A DNA stretch of 64,000 nucleotides, taken from Streptomyces sp. NBC_01116. GTDB taxonomy: Bacteria; Actinomycetota; Actinomycetes; Streptomycetales; Streptomycetaceae. This document shows positions 8,589 through 16,798 of this stretch, piece by piece. The position numbers and the translations under genes are program-made. Below the pieces are notes generated by a model. It saw only the letters and a program-made list of their open reading frames with translations, made no database searches and was not told the origin of the DNA. How positions within the stretch are numbered: position 1 is the stretch's first letter; the number at the start of each line of letters is the position of its first letter. The stretch is from positions 6,991,501 to 7,055,500 of the forward strand of contig NZ_CP108644.1 of the NCBI RefSeq assembly GCF_041435495.1, in the 5' to 3' direction.

Positions 8589-10640
8589 TCAGACGGCAGA
8601 GTTCTCGAGCCCTGTAACCCAAGGTAGGCGAACTGGCATGTGCCGCCGTAGGGTCCGCTCCGCCGGCACGAACTCGTGGACGAGTTCGTAGGGGGGAGAG
8701 TCCCTCAGCCGGTGGCAGTCTCCGGCAAGAACTGCAGCGAAGGCCAGCAATCTGCGGTCGGCCGGGCTCTTCAGCAGGCGTGCTGCAGCCCTGGCGCCTT
8801 CGCTGACCAGCCGCGCGGTCTTAACCAACTCGTCCTTGGCGGCTGGATCACCGTGTGCAAGGGCAGGCGACAAGCGGTCTCGTTCACCGACTGCGTGAGC
8901 AGCTGCCAGGACGAGAACCGTTGATGCTGCTGTCGCGGCGAGTTCGCCCGCATTGGTCATGGCGTTTGCCAGCAAGGGGAGAGAAGCGAAGGGGAGGGGG
9001 TCGGCGATCTCCCAGAGAGGCTCCGCGACTTGGAGCCCGGCATTTACTCCCGTACGGTCCACGCGCAGCGGCGGCCGGTCAGGAGAAGTCTGACGCAGTT
9101 CCCAGCGCTCGACGCTGGGGTCCGCGATGGCGGCTCTCAGGATTGCCCGAAACGCCTCTCTCAGGCTCTCAACGGTGATGTCGGGCACGTCCAGCCGCAC
9201 GAGACTGCCCTGGCGTCTGATGTCCAGCACCGGGAATCTGGCTTCTCCGGCTGCCTGAACTATCGAGAGGTCTCGGCCGACGTAGTTCGAGTCCTCCGCG
9301 TCCGAGACGACCAGCGATGCGTTCTGCGCGTAGGCCACGGCGACTCCGTGCTCGAATCCACGACAAATGGCGCGAGCGCGGATTGCTGCGTCCAGTACCT
9401 CCTCCAGATCGGCCGACTGTCCGCCCAAGAGGAGTGTGCTGTTGACAGGATCCCAGCGGAAGTCCTCGTGTGCGTTCGCGTTACGCCACTCAGAGCGGAT
9501 GGTTGAAGCAAGGATCTTGCACAGGGGGTGACTGACTTCGGCTGCAAGCAGATCCCGGATGGTGGCGAGCGAGGGCCCCTGCGGAATCGGCTTGCCCAGC
9601 AGTTGCATGACCACAACAGCGGTGCGCTTGACGTCTGCTTCCAGCACGGCCCGGTGCAGGTCCATGACTGCACGCGCCCTTTCCTCCTGGTATTCCGCAC
9701 GGTTGTAAGCGTCAAGGTAGGCGACCTGTCCGCGATGGGAGGACAGCAGCTCCGGTTCTCGGGCGACGTGTCGTGCGATCACTGAGCACGCCAGCTCCGG
9801 TTCGGACTTCAGAAGGGACGCCACCAGGTCGCGTGCCTGGAGGGCAGCCCGGTGAGTCACCAAGGGCCGATCGGACAACGCGAGAACGGCAAGGTGATGG
9901 AGGAGTGTCGCCGTTAGTGGCAGCGAGTCATCAATCAGATGTCTCATGCTTCGACGCAGCCGACGATCGAGCGCATCGGGGGCTTCCGCCCACGCGGCAA
10001 GAAGACGGGCCCGTGACGCCACCCCCGAGCCGGGACGCAGCTGTTCGGCTGATACCCCGAGCGTTCGACGGTAGATGTCCTCGTCGGTATGGCCGGCGTG
10101 ATCAGACCAGGCGGCAGCCTCCAGAGCTCGCCCGGCTGCCTGGGCCGCGAGAGCGTACCTCCGTACTGCAGACCAAGCGGACTCCGCCCAGCCCTGTTCC
10201 AAACAGGCGAACAGCGCGTGGACCTCGCTCCGATTCGCTCGTGCCAGATCAGTCGCCAAACGTCGCTCGGCAGCGCTGGTCCGGGACGGACGGAACCAGG
10301 ACACTTCCTCCGCGGCGGCACTCATGGCGACAACCGACGCGCGAAGACACCGCAACAGCTCCGGGAGCTGTTTCCCGACGGCCCGGCCAGAAGCGGTCCG
10401 TAAGCGCAGGATCTCCGCGGCGATCTCGTCGGTCTCCTGCTGAAGCCCGGGTAGGTCGGCGTCCCTCAACACGGACTTCCACTGAGCGCGGGTCACTGGC
10501 ACGAAGGCGACGTCCTGCTGGCCTGTGATCTTCTCAGGAGGCGCGGAGAGATTCAGCTTTCGGACCACCGCTGGCGCCGCGGCACTGGACTCTCGGCCGA
10601 CTGCGCCCAGTTGGTCGGGCAGGGATACGTCCATCACCAC
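8589..10640 (-). CDS. Large protein of unknown function with HEPN-like motif
   Basis: A 683-aa soluble protein with no signal peptide or membrane segment. The start is GTG 10640 or ATG 10634; no strong ribosome-binding site distinguishes them. Most of it is helical and alanine-rich. Around residues 380-420 it reads IRSEWRNANAHEDFRWD, giving an R386-N-A-N-A-H391 pattern. RxxxxH with an N after the R and a following acidic/aromatic run is the signature of HEPN domains, often RNases of toxin and abortive-infection systems. The next section (LEEVLDAAIRARAICRGFEHG) would fit the final HEPN helix. This is motif-level inference; I do not recognise the whole protein. Confidence 0.55.
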   Translation of the reverse strand: MVMDVSLPDQLGAVGRESSAAAPAVVRKLNLSAPPEKITGQQDVAFVPVTRAQWKSVLRDADLPGLQQETDEIAAEILRLRTASGRAVGKQLPELLRCLRASVVAMSAAAEEVSWFRPSRTSAAERRLATDLARANRSEVHALFACLEQGWAESAWSAVRRYALAAQAAGRALEAAAWSDHAGHTDEDIYRRTLGVSAEQLRPGSGVASRARLLAAWAEAPDALDRRLRRSMRHLIDDSLPLTATLLHHLAVLALSDRPLVTHRAALQARDLVASLLKSEPELACSVIARHVAREPELLSSHRGQVAYLDAYNRAEYQEERARAVMDLHRAVLEADVKRTAVVVMQLLGKPIPQGPSLATIRDLLAAEVSHPLCKILASTIRSEWRNANAHEDFRWDPVNSTLLLGGQSADLEEVLDAAIRARAICRGFEHGVAVAYAQNASLVVSDAEDSNYVGRDLSIVQAAGEARFPVLDIRRQGSLVRLDVPDITVESLREAFRAILRAAIADPSVERWELRQTSPDRPPLRVDRTGVNAGLQVAEPLWEIADPLPFASLPLLANAMTNAGELAATAASTVLVLAAAHAVGERDRLSPALAHGDPAAKDELVKTARLVSEGARAAARLLKSPADRRLLAFAAVLAGDCHRLRDSPPYELVHEFVPAERTLRRHMPVRLPWVTGLENSAV

Positions 10641-10996
10641 AGGATGGCACCAGTGGCCTGCCCGAAGCCCGTCGTCTCACCGTATTCACCCGTGCCTGCG
10701 GACGCTGACAGTGCGGGCGTGGTGACTTCCCTCTGTAATCGGCAGGTCTGTGTGCGAGGGGCGAGGACTTGGTGCGACGCAGGCCGCCACGGGACGGATC
10801 GGCTATCAGGTGATGCCTCGCTGAGCAGGGAATAGCCGTCTACCCCCCGCTACCACGACAAGGCAGCTGCACCAAATCGCTGATTCTCCGGATTCTGATC
10901 CCGCGCGCCAGCATTTTGGCCGTGCGGCTTCGCCGCGTGGTAGGCGAAAGAACGGAAAATCCGCTACTTCAGCGGTGATCACCCAGGAGGCACGCG
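10641..10996. other. Intergenic region ahead of excisionase gene
   Basis: Holds the divergent promoters of the 683-aa protein and the excisionase. A GCTTCGCC...GGCGAA inverted repeat (10927-10948) is the only structure noticed. No gene is supported here. Confidence 0.4.
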
Positions 10997-11275
10997 ATGT
11001 GTAACCAGTCCAAGCCTGCCGTCGAGGCTGCCTTCCTGAACGTCCAGGGCGCCGCGAAGTACATGGGCATCTCGGTGAACACTCTCTACGTCTGGCGCCA
11101 TCGCCGGCAGGGGCCGCCCAGCTTCCGGATGGGGCCCGGAGGGCGGGTGATGTACCGCCGAGACCTGCTCGATGCGTGGCTCAACGACCAGCAGCAGGCG
11201 GACTCGCGGTCGAATCCGGCTCTCAACCCCCTGAACGCAGCGCCGCAGCAGCGCGAGCGGCGCCGTGCTGCTTGA
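10997..11275 (+). CDS. xis: Excisionase-like MerR/AlpA-type DNA-binding protein
   Basis: A 92-aa protein with AGGAGG ahead of the ATG. Residues 12-55 (AAFLNVQGAAKYMGISVNTLYVWRHRRQ, then GRVMYRRDLLDAWL) form a winged helix-turn-helix of the MerR/excisionase superfamily: helix-turn-helix AAKYMGISVNTLYVWR, then the wing with MYRRDLLDAWL. In actinomycete integrative elements this gene sits directly upstream of the integrase, as here (about 130 bp), and directs excision. The C-terminal tail after residue 65 is polar and probably disordered. Confidence 0.85.
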   Translation: MCNQSKPAVEAAFLNVQGAAKYMGISVNTLYVWRHRRQGPPSFRMGPGGRVMYRRDLLDAWLNDQQQADSRSNPALNPLNAAPQQRERRRAA

Positions 11276-11402
11276 CCTGGAGAAACGGTTCCGAGGAGAT
11301 CAGCAGTATCCGGAATTTCATGCACGCGGAGATCGTCTGTGTGTCTGATCGCGACGCGACTCGCGCCGCGCGAACCGTGACCAGGCCAAGGAGAAGGTGT
11401 GC

Positions 11403-12651
11403 ATGGCGGGCTACATCGAGGATCGGTGGCTCAAGAAGCGGCCGAACAAGGAGACGGGCAAGCGCGAACGCACAGGACTGTGGGGCAAGTGCACGCGGTA
11501 CCGCGTCAAGGGGATACCGGGCGTCCGGGACCGTTCGTTTGACACGGTCACGGATGCCAAGTCCTGGCTGGCCGAGACGCAGACCGACGCACGACGAGGG
11601 GATTTCGTCGACGCGCGCGACGGTGCGATCAGCCTTCGTGAATATGTCGAGAAGTGCTGGTGGCCGTCCCAGGTGCATCCCGCTCAGACGCTGGAAAGCA
11701 TGCGGCACCGGATTTGGGGGCACGTGCTGCCGCAGCTCGGAGAGCTGGCGCTCAAGGACATCGGCGTCGCGGAGCTGCGTAGGTGGTCGGCCGATGTACA
11801 GCGGTCGCTGGCATCAAGCACGGCGTACGTCGCATGGGTGTACCTCAAGGCGATCATGCAGGCTGCGGTCGAGGACAAGCGTCTGTTCCCTAACCCGTGC
11901 AAGGGCAGCAGCTCGATCAAGCCGCCGAAGAAGCCGGAACGCAAGGCTCGCGCCTGGCAGCAGGATCGCGTTGATGCCGTACGCGAGGCGCTGGCCGACC
12001 GGTACCAGATCGCACTTGACCTCGGGGTCGGGTGTGGGCTCCGACAGGGTGAGGCGTTCGGGTTCAGCCCAGGCGACGTTCGTGGTGACTCGGTGCACAT
12101 AGAGCGGCAGATTCTCATGCATAAGTCGCAGCTCTACTTCGGTCCGCCCAAGGGCGGCAAAGAGCGCGACGCGCCCCTGCCGAAGGTTCTCGCGAAGCGG
12201 CTCCTCACGCACCAGGAGCGCTTCGAGTCGATCGACGTGACACTGGCTGGATCCTGAGGAGCCCGACCTCGCACGCGGGGACCGGCGCAAGGTGACCGTC
12301 CCGCTGCTGGTCTACACCGGGCGTTGCGGTGCGATCAACCGCACCACCTGGAACACCAAGGCGTGGAAGCCCGCGCTCGCCGGCGCCGGAGTCATCCCGC
12401 CGCTGCCCAAGCAGCAGCCCGGCGAGAAGCCGTCGCGAGTCTGGGAACCCAGCCGCGAGCACGGCTTTCACGTCCTTCGTCATACATATGCTTCGGTGAT
12501 GCTCGAAGCCGGAGAGTCGATCGTGTCGCTCGCGAAGTGGCTGGGGCACTCCGATCCGGCGTTCACACTCCGGACCTACACTCACTTCATGCCGCAGGTC
12601 GGCGCTCGTGGGCTGTCCGCGATCGAAGCGTGGTTCACGGATCTTGGCTGA
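11403..12651 (+). pseudogene. int: Tyrosine-family site-specific integrase, frameshifted
   Basis: The first frame, from ATG 11403 (AAGGAGAAG upstream), covers the N-terminal arm-binding region, the core-binding domain and the start of the catalytic domain, including the first catalytic arginine (GCGLRQGEAF). It hits TGA after VTLAGS near 12257. The remaining catalytic motifs, HVLRHTYAS (H-x-x-R) and LGHSDP...TYTHF (H/Y nucleophile region), continue in another frame up to 12651. The break lies near 12240-12250. Complete, it would be about 415 aa. As sequenced, the catalytic arginine and the tyrosine are in different frames, so element A is probably unable to excise on its own. The gene ends 94 bp before the rnpB-like att core. 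Confidence 0.85.
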
Positions 12652-12714
12652 AAGTCCCTGAGAAGTCCCAGAGGGCGAAAGAAGCCAGCCGGGTGCCGGT
12701 ATATATGCAGGTCA
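12651..12714. repeat. Probable integrase arm sites beside att copy 1
   Basis: Directly after the integrase stop are two direct AAGTCCC repeats (AAGTCCCTGAGAAGTCCC), followed by TGCAGGTCA at 12706-12714. Both motifs recur near att copy 2 (AAGTCCC repeats at 20776-20814; TGCAGGTCA at 20621; its complement at 20707). Repeated motifs flanking a core are what arm-type recombinase sites look like. Confidence 0.5.
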
Positions 12715-12737
12715 GAGCGCGATCGCTCCGTGAGCAG

Positions 12738-12775
12738 GACAGAACCCGGCGTACAGCCCGACTCGTCTGCCGCCA
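12738..12775 (+). other. att site copy 1: 3' end of rnpB (RNase P RNA)
   Basis: This 38-nt stretch begins GACAGAACCCGGC, the universally conserved P4 3' strand of bacterial RNase P RNA, and continues to what matches the 3' terminus of the Streptomyces molecule (ending GTCTGCCGCC). No RNase P RNA body lies upstream (the integrase does), so it is a 3' fragment and not the gene. Positions 12745-12775 are repeated exactly at 20648-20678, as expected for the duplicated core left when an integrative element inserts into the 3' end of rnpB and regenerates it. By orientation the intact gene should lie left of this window on the plus strand. Confidence 0.75.
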
Positions 12776-12776
12776 A

Positions 12777-12816
12777 GGACCGCTGACCAGGAAATTGCTG
12801 GTCAGGGGTCCGTTTT
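12777..12816 (+). terminator. Rho-independent terminator directly after the rnpB 3' fragment
   Basis: 14-nt arms (GGACCGCTGACCAG / CTGGTCAGGGGTCC, one mismatch) around a 7-nt loop, followed by GTTTTC. It starts one base after the att core, where an rnpB terminator would sit; the element end may supply a replacement terminator to the host RNA gene. Confidence 0.7.
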
Positions 12817-12844
12817 CGTAGATCCGGGGGTTTAGCCAGACCCT

Positions 12845-12897
12845 GGTCCGGTTCGAACCGGACCGGACGGCTACGTACGTAGCCACGTAGGTAGCCA
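12845..12897. repeat. Palindrome cluster at left end of element B
   Basis: Three structures in tandem: a perfect 20-bp palindrome centred on TTCGAA (12845-12864), a perfect 16-bp palindrome centred on ACGT (12869-12884), and a 22-nt stretch (12876-12897) that recurs with 18 of 22 identities at 20574-20595. The recurrence on the opposite side of the second att core suggests arm sites of one circular element. Confidence 0.5.
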
Positions 12898-12900
12898 TGA

Positions 12901-13337
12901 GAACTGGAGCCAGAGCTGGACGACGGCGCGGCCGGACCTGGCACAAACGGTCTCTGCCAAGGCCGGTTCACCCATCACGACGAGGCCCTGATCACCCGTC
13001 ACGGACGAGACGTGTGCTGGTGGACCTGGGCCGGCTTTCGAGCCGACACCACCCTCACCGCCTGGCTGACCGACGTGGTCGATCCACTTCAGAGGCCCGC
13101 AGACGCCTACGTACGTCTCCGCCACGACGTCACGGGGGAGGAGTGGGCGCAGACATGGCGGCTGCCTCGGGAGGAGGAGCTGCCGCAGGTTTCCGCGGCT
13201 GCGGTACGCGGGCTCAAGTCTCCGCCGCTCTCCCCGATGATCTCGCCACCCGTGTCCTCGCCGATCCACTCGCGGATACGGACGGGGCCCGTGCCGCGTT
13301 GTCCCGACAGGTGCGCTGGGAGACCGAACAGGCCTGA
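12901..13337 (+). pseudogene. C-terminal remnant of a helicase-like protein, frameshifted
   Basis: From 12901 one frame reads EALITRHGRDVCWWTWAGFRADTTLTAWL and onward to RLPREEELPQVSAAAVRGLK; the expected continuation (SAALPDDLATRVLADPLADTDGARAALSRQVRWETEQA, stop 13337) is one base out of phase, so a base is missing near 13220. The sequence resembles the C-terminal end of large DEAD/DEAH-box helicases found beside defence genes in Streptomyces. The helicase motor itself is absent: a TGA precedes codon 12901 and element-end repeats lie upstream. It is a truncated and broken remnant; the helicase assignment rests on memory of similar tails. Confidence 0.5.
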
Positions 13338-13452
13338 GAACAGCGCCGGGACGCACATATTGGCCCCGCTGACCGGATTGCGCCCTTTCGGCGCCCATCG
13401 CCCCAGCTCACCCTGGTCCCAGACTGCCGCGGGGCAATGTGGAGGGGCCACC

Positions 13453-14507
13453 ATGTCCGGACCGCTGTACGTTCCCGTCCTGCCCGCACGCCCCCACACC
13501 GTGGCCGCGGTCAAGGACCTCGCCCCAGGGATCCGAGACCGGACGGCGCCCCTGCGGACGCTCCCAGCCATGACCGCCTAGGGCGCCGAGGAACTTCAAC
13601 AGGCGGTGGACAAGGAACTCCGGCGGGTCGCGGCCGTACAGAAATACACGCCAGCATGGCTGGACGCCCCGCACGCAGACCTCGACGAGCGCGCCTACGC
13701 GGATCTGCTCCCCTCGTACTGGTCCCACACGGGGCTCCGCCCGGTCACCGACCCGGACCTTCCCGCAGCCCACCAGGCAGTGGCCGCAGCCAGCGCACGC
13801 GACGGCGGCAACGGCCTCGGCATACGCATACGGCTGCCCGGCGCCTGGAACGACGAACTCGCCGAACGCACCGCGGCTCTGCTCACCAAGACGGGGCCCG
13901 AGGTGCGGGTGGACCTTCTTCTCGACCTCCAGACGGTGCTCCCCAGCCGTCCCGACGCGGGTAAGAAGCACTGCGCGCACTCGACGCGCTGGTCCCGCTC
14001 GCCTCCTGGCGCACGATCGCCACTCTGGCCGGTGGCTTCCCGGACGAAGTCGACGGGTTGCTCGACCGGGAGCGGGGCGAGGCCGACCGCGCGGACTGGG
14101 ACACTTGGCACGAGATACGCGCGAGTGGGCGGTCGTATGCGGAGTTCGTTCGTTACGGCGACTACGGCACGCTCCCCGCCCGCAACCTCGGCAGAGCGGC
14201 GGATGACAGCGACCGGTCGCCGTTCGGACTGCTTCGATACACGACTGAACGTTCCTTTCTGCTCGCCCGGTTCTGGGCCGAGAAGCGGGGCGAAACCGGT
14301 GTCACACGGGAGGCGGCCCGCTGGATCACCGAGTTGTCGGACTTCCGGGGTGAGGGGGCGAGTACGGGCGACCACTGGTATCAGCAGTGCGCCCGGACCA
14401 CGGGTTCCAAGGGCACGGGCAACGCCGGGACGTGGAACCAGGTCGGCAACGTCCAGCACATGATGTACGTTGTCTGCTGCCTGACCGGGGACGCTGATCG
14501 CCCCTGA
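13453..14507 (+). pseudogene. 'Beta family' protein gene with nonsense codon and frameshift
   Basis: The gene begins with ATG 13453 (MSGPLYVPVLPARPHTVAAV). An in-frame TAG at 13579-13581 stops it after 42 codons. The same frame then continues (EELQQAVDKELRRVAAVQKYTPAWLD and onward to VLPSRPDAGK), and near 13966 one base is missing, with the remainder (DALVPLASWRTIATLAGGFPD...GNVQHMMYVVCCL) in the next frame. Joined, it is a full-length protein of about 350 aa of the type annotated as beta family protein (PF14350), often found in mobile regions of Streptomyces and of unknown biochemical role. Two independent lesions argue for real decay rather than sequencing error. Confidence 0.65.
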
Positions 14508-14517
14508 CGCCGAGAGG

Positions 14518-15156
14518 TCAGTGACTGCTCACCAGCGCCGCGCGCAGATCGTCCGTGAACGACTGCCAGGACGTGAGTTGCCTGACCGGACCGTCGCGAT
14601 CCAGCATCTGCAGGAGCCGCGCGCGATTCGCCGAGAAGCGGGTCTGGAGCTTCTGCAGACCGCGCCCCTTTTCCCCGCTCGCAGTGGCGATCGCCTGTTT
14701 GAGCAGTGCCTTGGGGTCCGCCACCGATTCCGCCCGTGCCGGTTTCGGAAGGTCGAGTGCCATCCTGCCGTTGGGGTTGCCCGCCACTTCGCGGATCGCT
14801 GACTGGTCGAGCAGCAGCCATGCCTCCAGCATCCGAACGGGTATCGCCGGGACATGCGCCAGGCCGGGGCTCACCGCAGCCACCGCTTCCGCGATCTCGC
14901 TGCGGCGGTGGTCCGGGGGCTCGCGATCCGAATCACGGTGGATGACGACGAGGTCGTATGTCTGCCCGCTGTCGCTGAGCTGCTGGGCGGCTCGCAGTTT
15001 GCCTTCGACCCCGGGACCGGGCTTGTTCGCCAGGCGGTTCAGGTCGGGGACCGTCACCAGGATCTGCCTGCCCACGTCCCCTGCGATCCCCTCGATGTGG
15101 AAGCGCAGGCCCGTGTCGCTGGATCCCTCACACAGGTAGAGGGCGCGAATGGTCAC
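14518..15156 (-). CDS. DUF4276-type TOPRIM-like protein, partner of the ATPase
   Basis: A 212-aa soluble protein starting at GTG 15156, whose start overlaps the ATPase stop (GTGA), so the two are translationally coupled. The beginning MTIRALYLCEGSSD holds an E-G pair (E10-G11) and DLVVIHRDSD holds a D-x-D pair (D75, D77). This E...DxD pattern is the metal-binding centre of TOPRIM folds such as the OLD nuclease domain. Small DUF4276 proteins coupled to an AAA ATPase resemble two-gene OLD/PARIS-type defence pairs, in which the ATPase holds or triggers a TOPRIM nuclease. Function here is inferred from fold-level motifs and context. Confidence 0.65.
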   Translation of the reverse strand: MTIRALYLCEGSSDTGLRFHIEGIAGDVGRQILVTVPDLNRLANKPGPGVEGKLRAAQQLSDSGQTYDLVVIHRDSDREPPDHRRSEIAEAVAAVSPGLAHVPAIPVRMLEAWLLLDQSAIREVAGNPNGRMALDLPKPARAESVADPKALLKQAIATASGEKGRGLQKLQTRFSANRARLLQMLDRDGPVRQLTSWQSFTDDLRAALVSSH

Positions 15157-16568
15157 GACGCGCTCTCCTGGAGAGTCAGGCGGGCCTCGGGCGGGGCGGT
15201 GAGGTACGCGAGGATGTCGGCCTTGGTGCCGTAGCCTTTTCCGGCGCCGCCGGCGCGCCATGTATCGGCCAGAGGACGTAGCCGTAGACCGCGCGCGGCC
15301 TTGCCGTCGGCCCCCGGGACGGTGGTCGTGTCGGCGATCAGCAGGTCCGCCGGATCGACGAGTTGTACGACGCCTGGTGAATGCGTATTGATCAGGACCT
15401 GCCGGAAGGGGTTGTCCTCGTCCACCGGCAGGGAGGGATCCACGGCCAGATCGCGCACCAGGTCCACCATCGCGGAGAGGTTGGCCGGATGGATGCCGTT
15501 CTCCGGCTCTTCCATGCAGAGCAGACCATGCACCTGCGGGTCCTCCAGCAGAACGCACAGGGCTAGGAAGCGCAGGGTCCCCTCCGACAGGCTGCGGGCC
15601 GGCAACACCAAGCCGTCGATCTCGTGGAGCTTAATCGTCAGCAGCTCACGGGTGTCGTCGGCCTCCACGTGCAGCGTCCTGACGTGCAGCCCCGACAGGT
15701 CCGAGAGGCGCCCTGCGACCCGCGAGTAGATCCGCTCCGGGTCGTCCGGAGACTTCTTCCACGCGATCCGGTCCAGGCTCCGCGGCAGGTGCAGGCCGTC
15801 GGGCTGCATCTCACTGGGGTCCGAAAAGCGATCGGGCGTGCGCAGTGCGGAAGGTTCGAGGGCCAGCCGTCGCCAGGACTGCATTTCCCGCCTGGCAGTC
15901 AGGATGGTCGGGTCGTCGTTGCGGTTGATCGTGGAGAGCATGGTCTGAGGTGCGCGGCTCGCGGGTGCCGGACGGGGCTGGCCTCGGCGGCTGCCGTCGG
16001 TATGGATGCTGACGACGGCGTCGCCCGTTTCGAGGGACGTGGAAATGTAGGGGGAGTTCGAGCGGCGACCGCGGACCACGGCGTTGCGGAAGTCCGCGGC
16101 GCGGTGCGGGAAGCGCAGATGTGACAGAGCCTCACTTGGTCTGATCCGGCTGAGATCCTCGTACCGCAGTGTCAGCCTGCCGCCCCGCTCCCCGCCCTGC
16201 GGCGGTTGGTATCCGAGGTGGACCTCGTAGCGGAGGAACGTGGACGTCGGCTCGGCCAGCCTGCCGAAGTCGTCCTCGGCCTCACCCGGGACGATCATCT
16301 CCGCGGCGAACTTCATCAAGTGCTCGCCGTCCGCATAACCGTTCCAGAACAGGTCGCGCGCGTCACCGTGCAACGTGCCATGGGTCCCGCGGACGGCCTG
16401 AGCCGCCTCGATCATGGAATGGTCGGTGAGCAGGCTCAGGAACTGGATCGCGTCGAAGACATTCGACTTTCCCGTGCCGTTCTCGCCCGCGATGCAGGTG
16501 AACGGGCCGAACTCGACCCTCAGATCCAGAAGGTTCTTGAATCCACTGACTTCGAGCCGTGTCAGCAT
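15153..16568 (-). CDS. AAA (ABC-type) ATPase of an OLD/PARIS-like defence pair
   Basis: A 471-aa protein. I choose ATG 16568 (GAGGGGGCAC upstream) because MLTRLEVSGFKNL is the canonical beginning of RecF/SMC/OLD-like ATPases. Walker A is GENGTGKS (28-35), the ABC signature is LSEGTLRFLAL, Walker B is LLCMEEPENGIHP and the switch histidine is in INTHSPG. The middle of about 250 residues is the variable insertion that replaces the SMC coiled coil in AAA_15/AAA_21 proteins. All catalytic motifs are intact. It forms an operon with the TOPRIM-like protein and is divergent from the PglX-like gene 230 bp away. Confidence 0.8.
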   Translation of the reverse strand: MLTRLEVSGFKNLLDLRVEFGPFTCIAGENGTGKSNVFDAIQFLSLLTDHSMIEAAQAVRGTHGTLHGDARDLFWNGYADGEHLMKFAAEMIVPGEAEDDFGRLAEPTSTFLRYEVHLGYQPPQGGERGGRLTLRYEDLSRIRPSEALSHLRFPHRAADFRNAVVRGRRSNSPYISTSLETGDAVVSIHTDGSRRGQPRPAPASRAPQTMLSTINRNDDPTILTARREMQSWRRLALEPSALRTPDRFSDPSEMQPDGLHLPRSLDRIAWKKSPDDPERIYSRVAGRLSDLSGLHVRTLHVEADDTRELLTIKLHEIDGLVLPARSLSEGTLRFLALCVLLEDPQVHGLLCMEEPENGIHPANLSAMVDLVRDLAVDPSLPVDEDNPFRQVLINTHSPGVVQLVDPADLLIADTTTVPGADGKAARGLRLRPLADTWRAGGAGKGYGTKADILAYLTAPPEARLTLQESAS

Positions 16569-16798
16569 GTGCCCCCTCGTCGGTCCAACCCTGGCGCGCC
16601 CTCGGAACACGTGGTGTCCGGCGGCGTTCAGGGCCGCCGGTGCGCACAGGAATGATAGGGCGTCAGACCGAGACGGGCCGCGCGCGTCCGGAGGTGACCG
16701 GCCACGGAACGGGGGCGGCGGCCGGCGAGCTGGCAGGATGTATCCGACGAGACAGTGGATCGTGGTCGTCGACGACGTACGGAGGAGAGGTCGCCGCT
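16569..16798. promoter_or_regulatory. Divergent promoter region between ATPase and PglX-like genes
   Basis: The 230-bp space holds both sets of expression signals. GGAGGAGAGG at 16781-16790 is the ribosome-binding site of the PglX-like gene. No clear -10/-35 pair or operator could be picked out. The arrangement allows coordinated control of the two arms. Confidence 0.5.

Noticed and set aside
12845..12864. GGTTCGAACC as T-arm of a tRNA
   Set aside because: It is part of a perfect 20-bp palindrome; no acceptor, D- or anticodon stem can be drawn around it and no CCA-like end follows.
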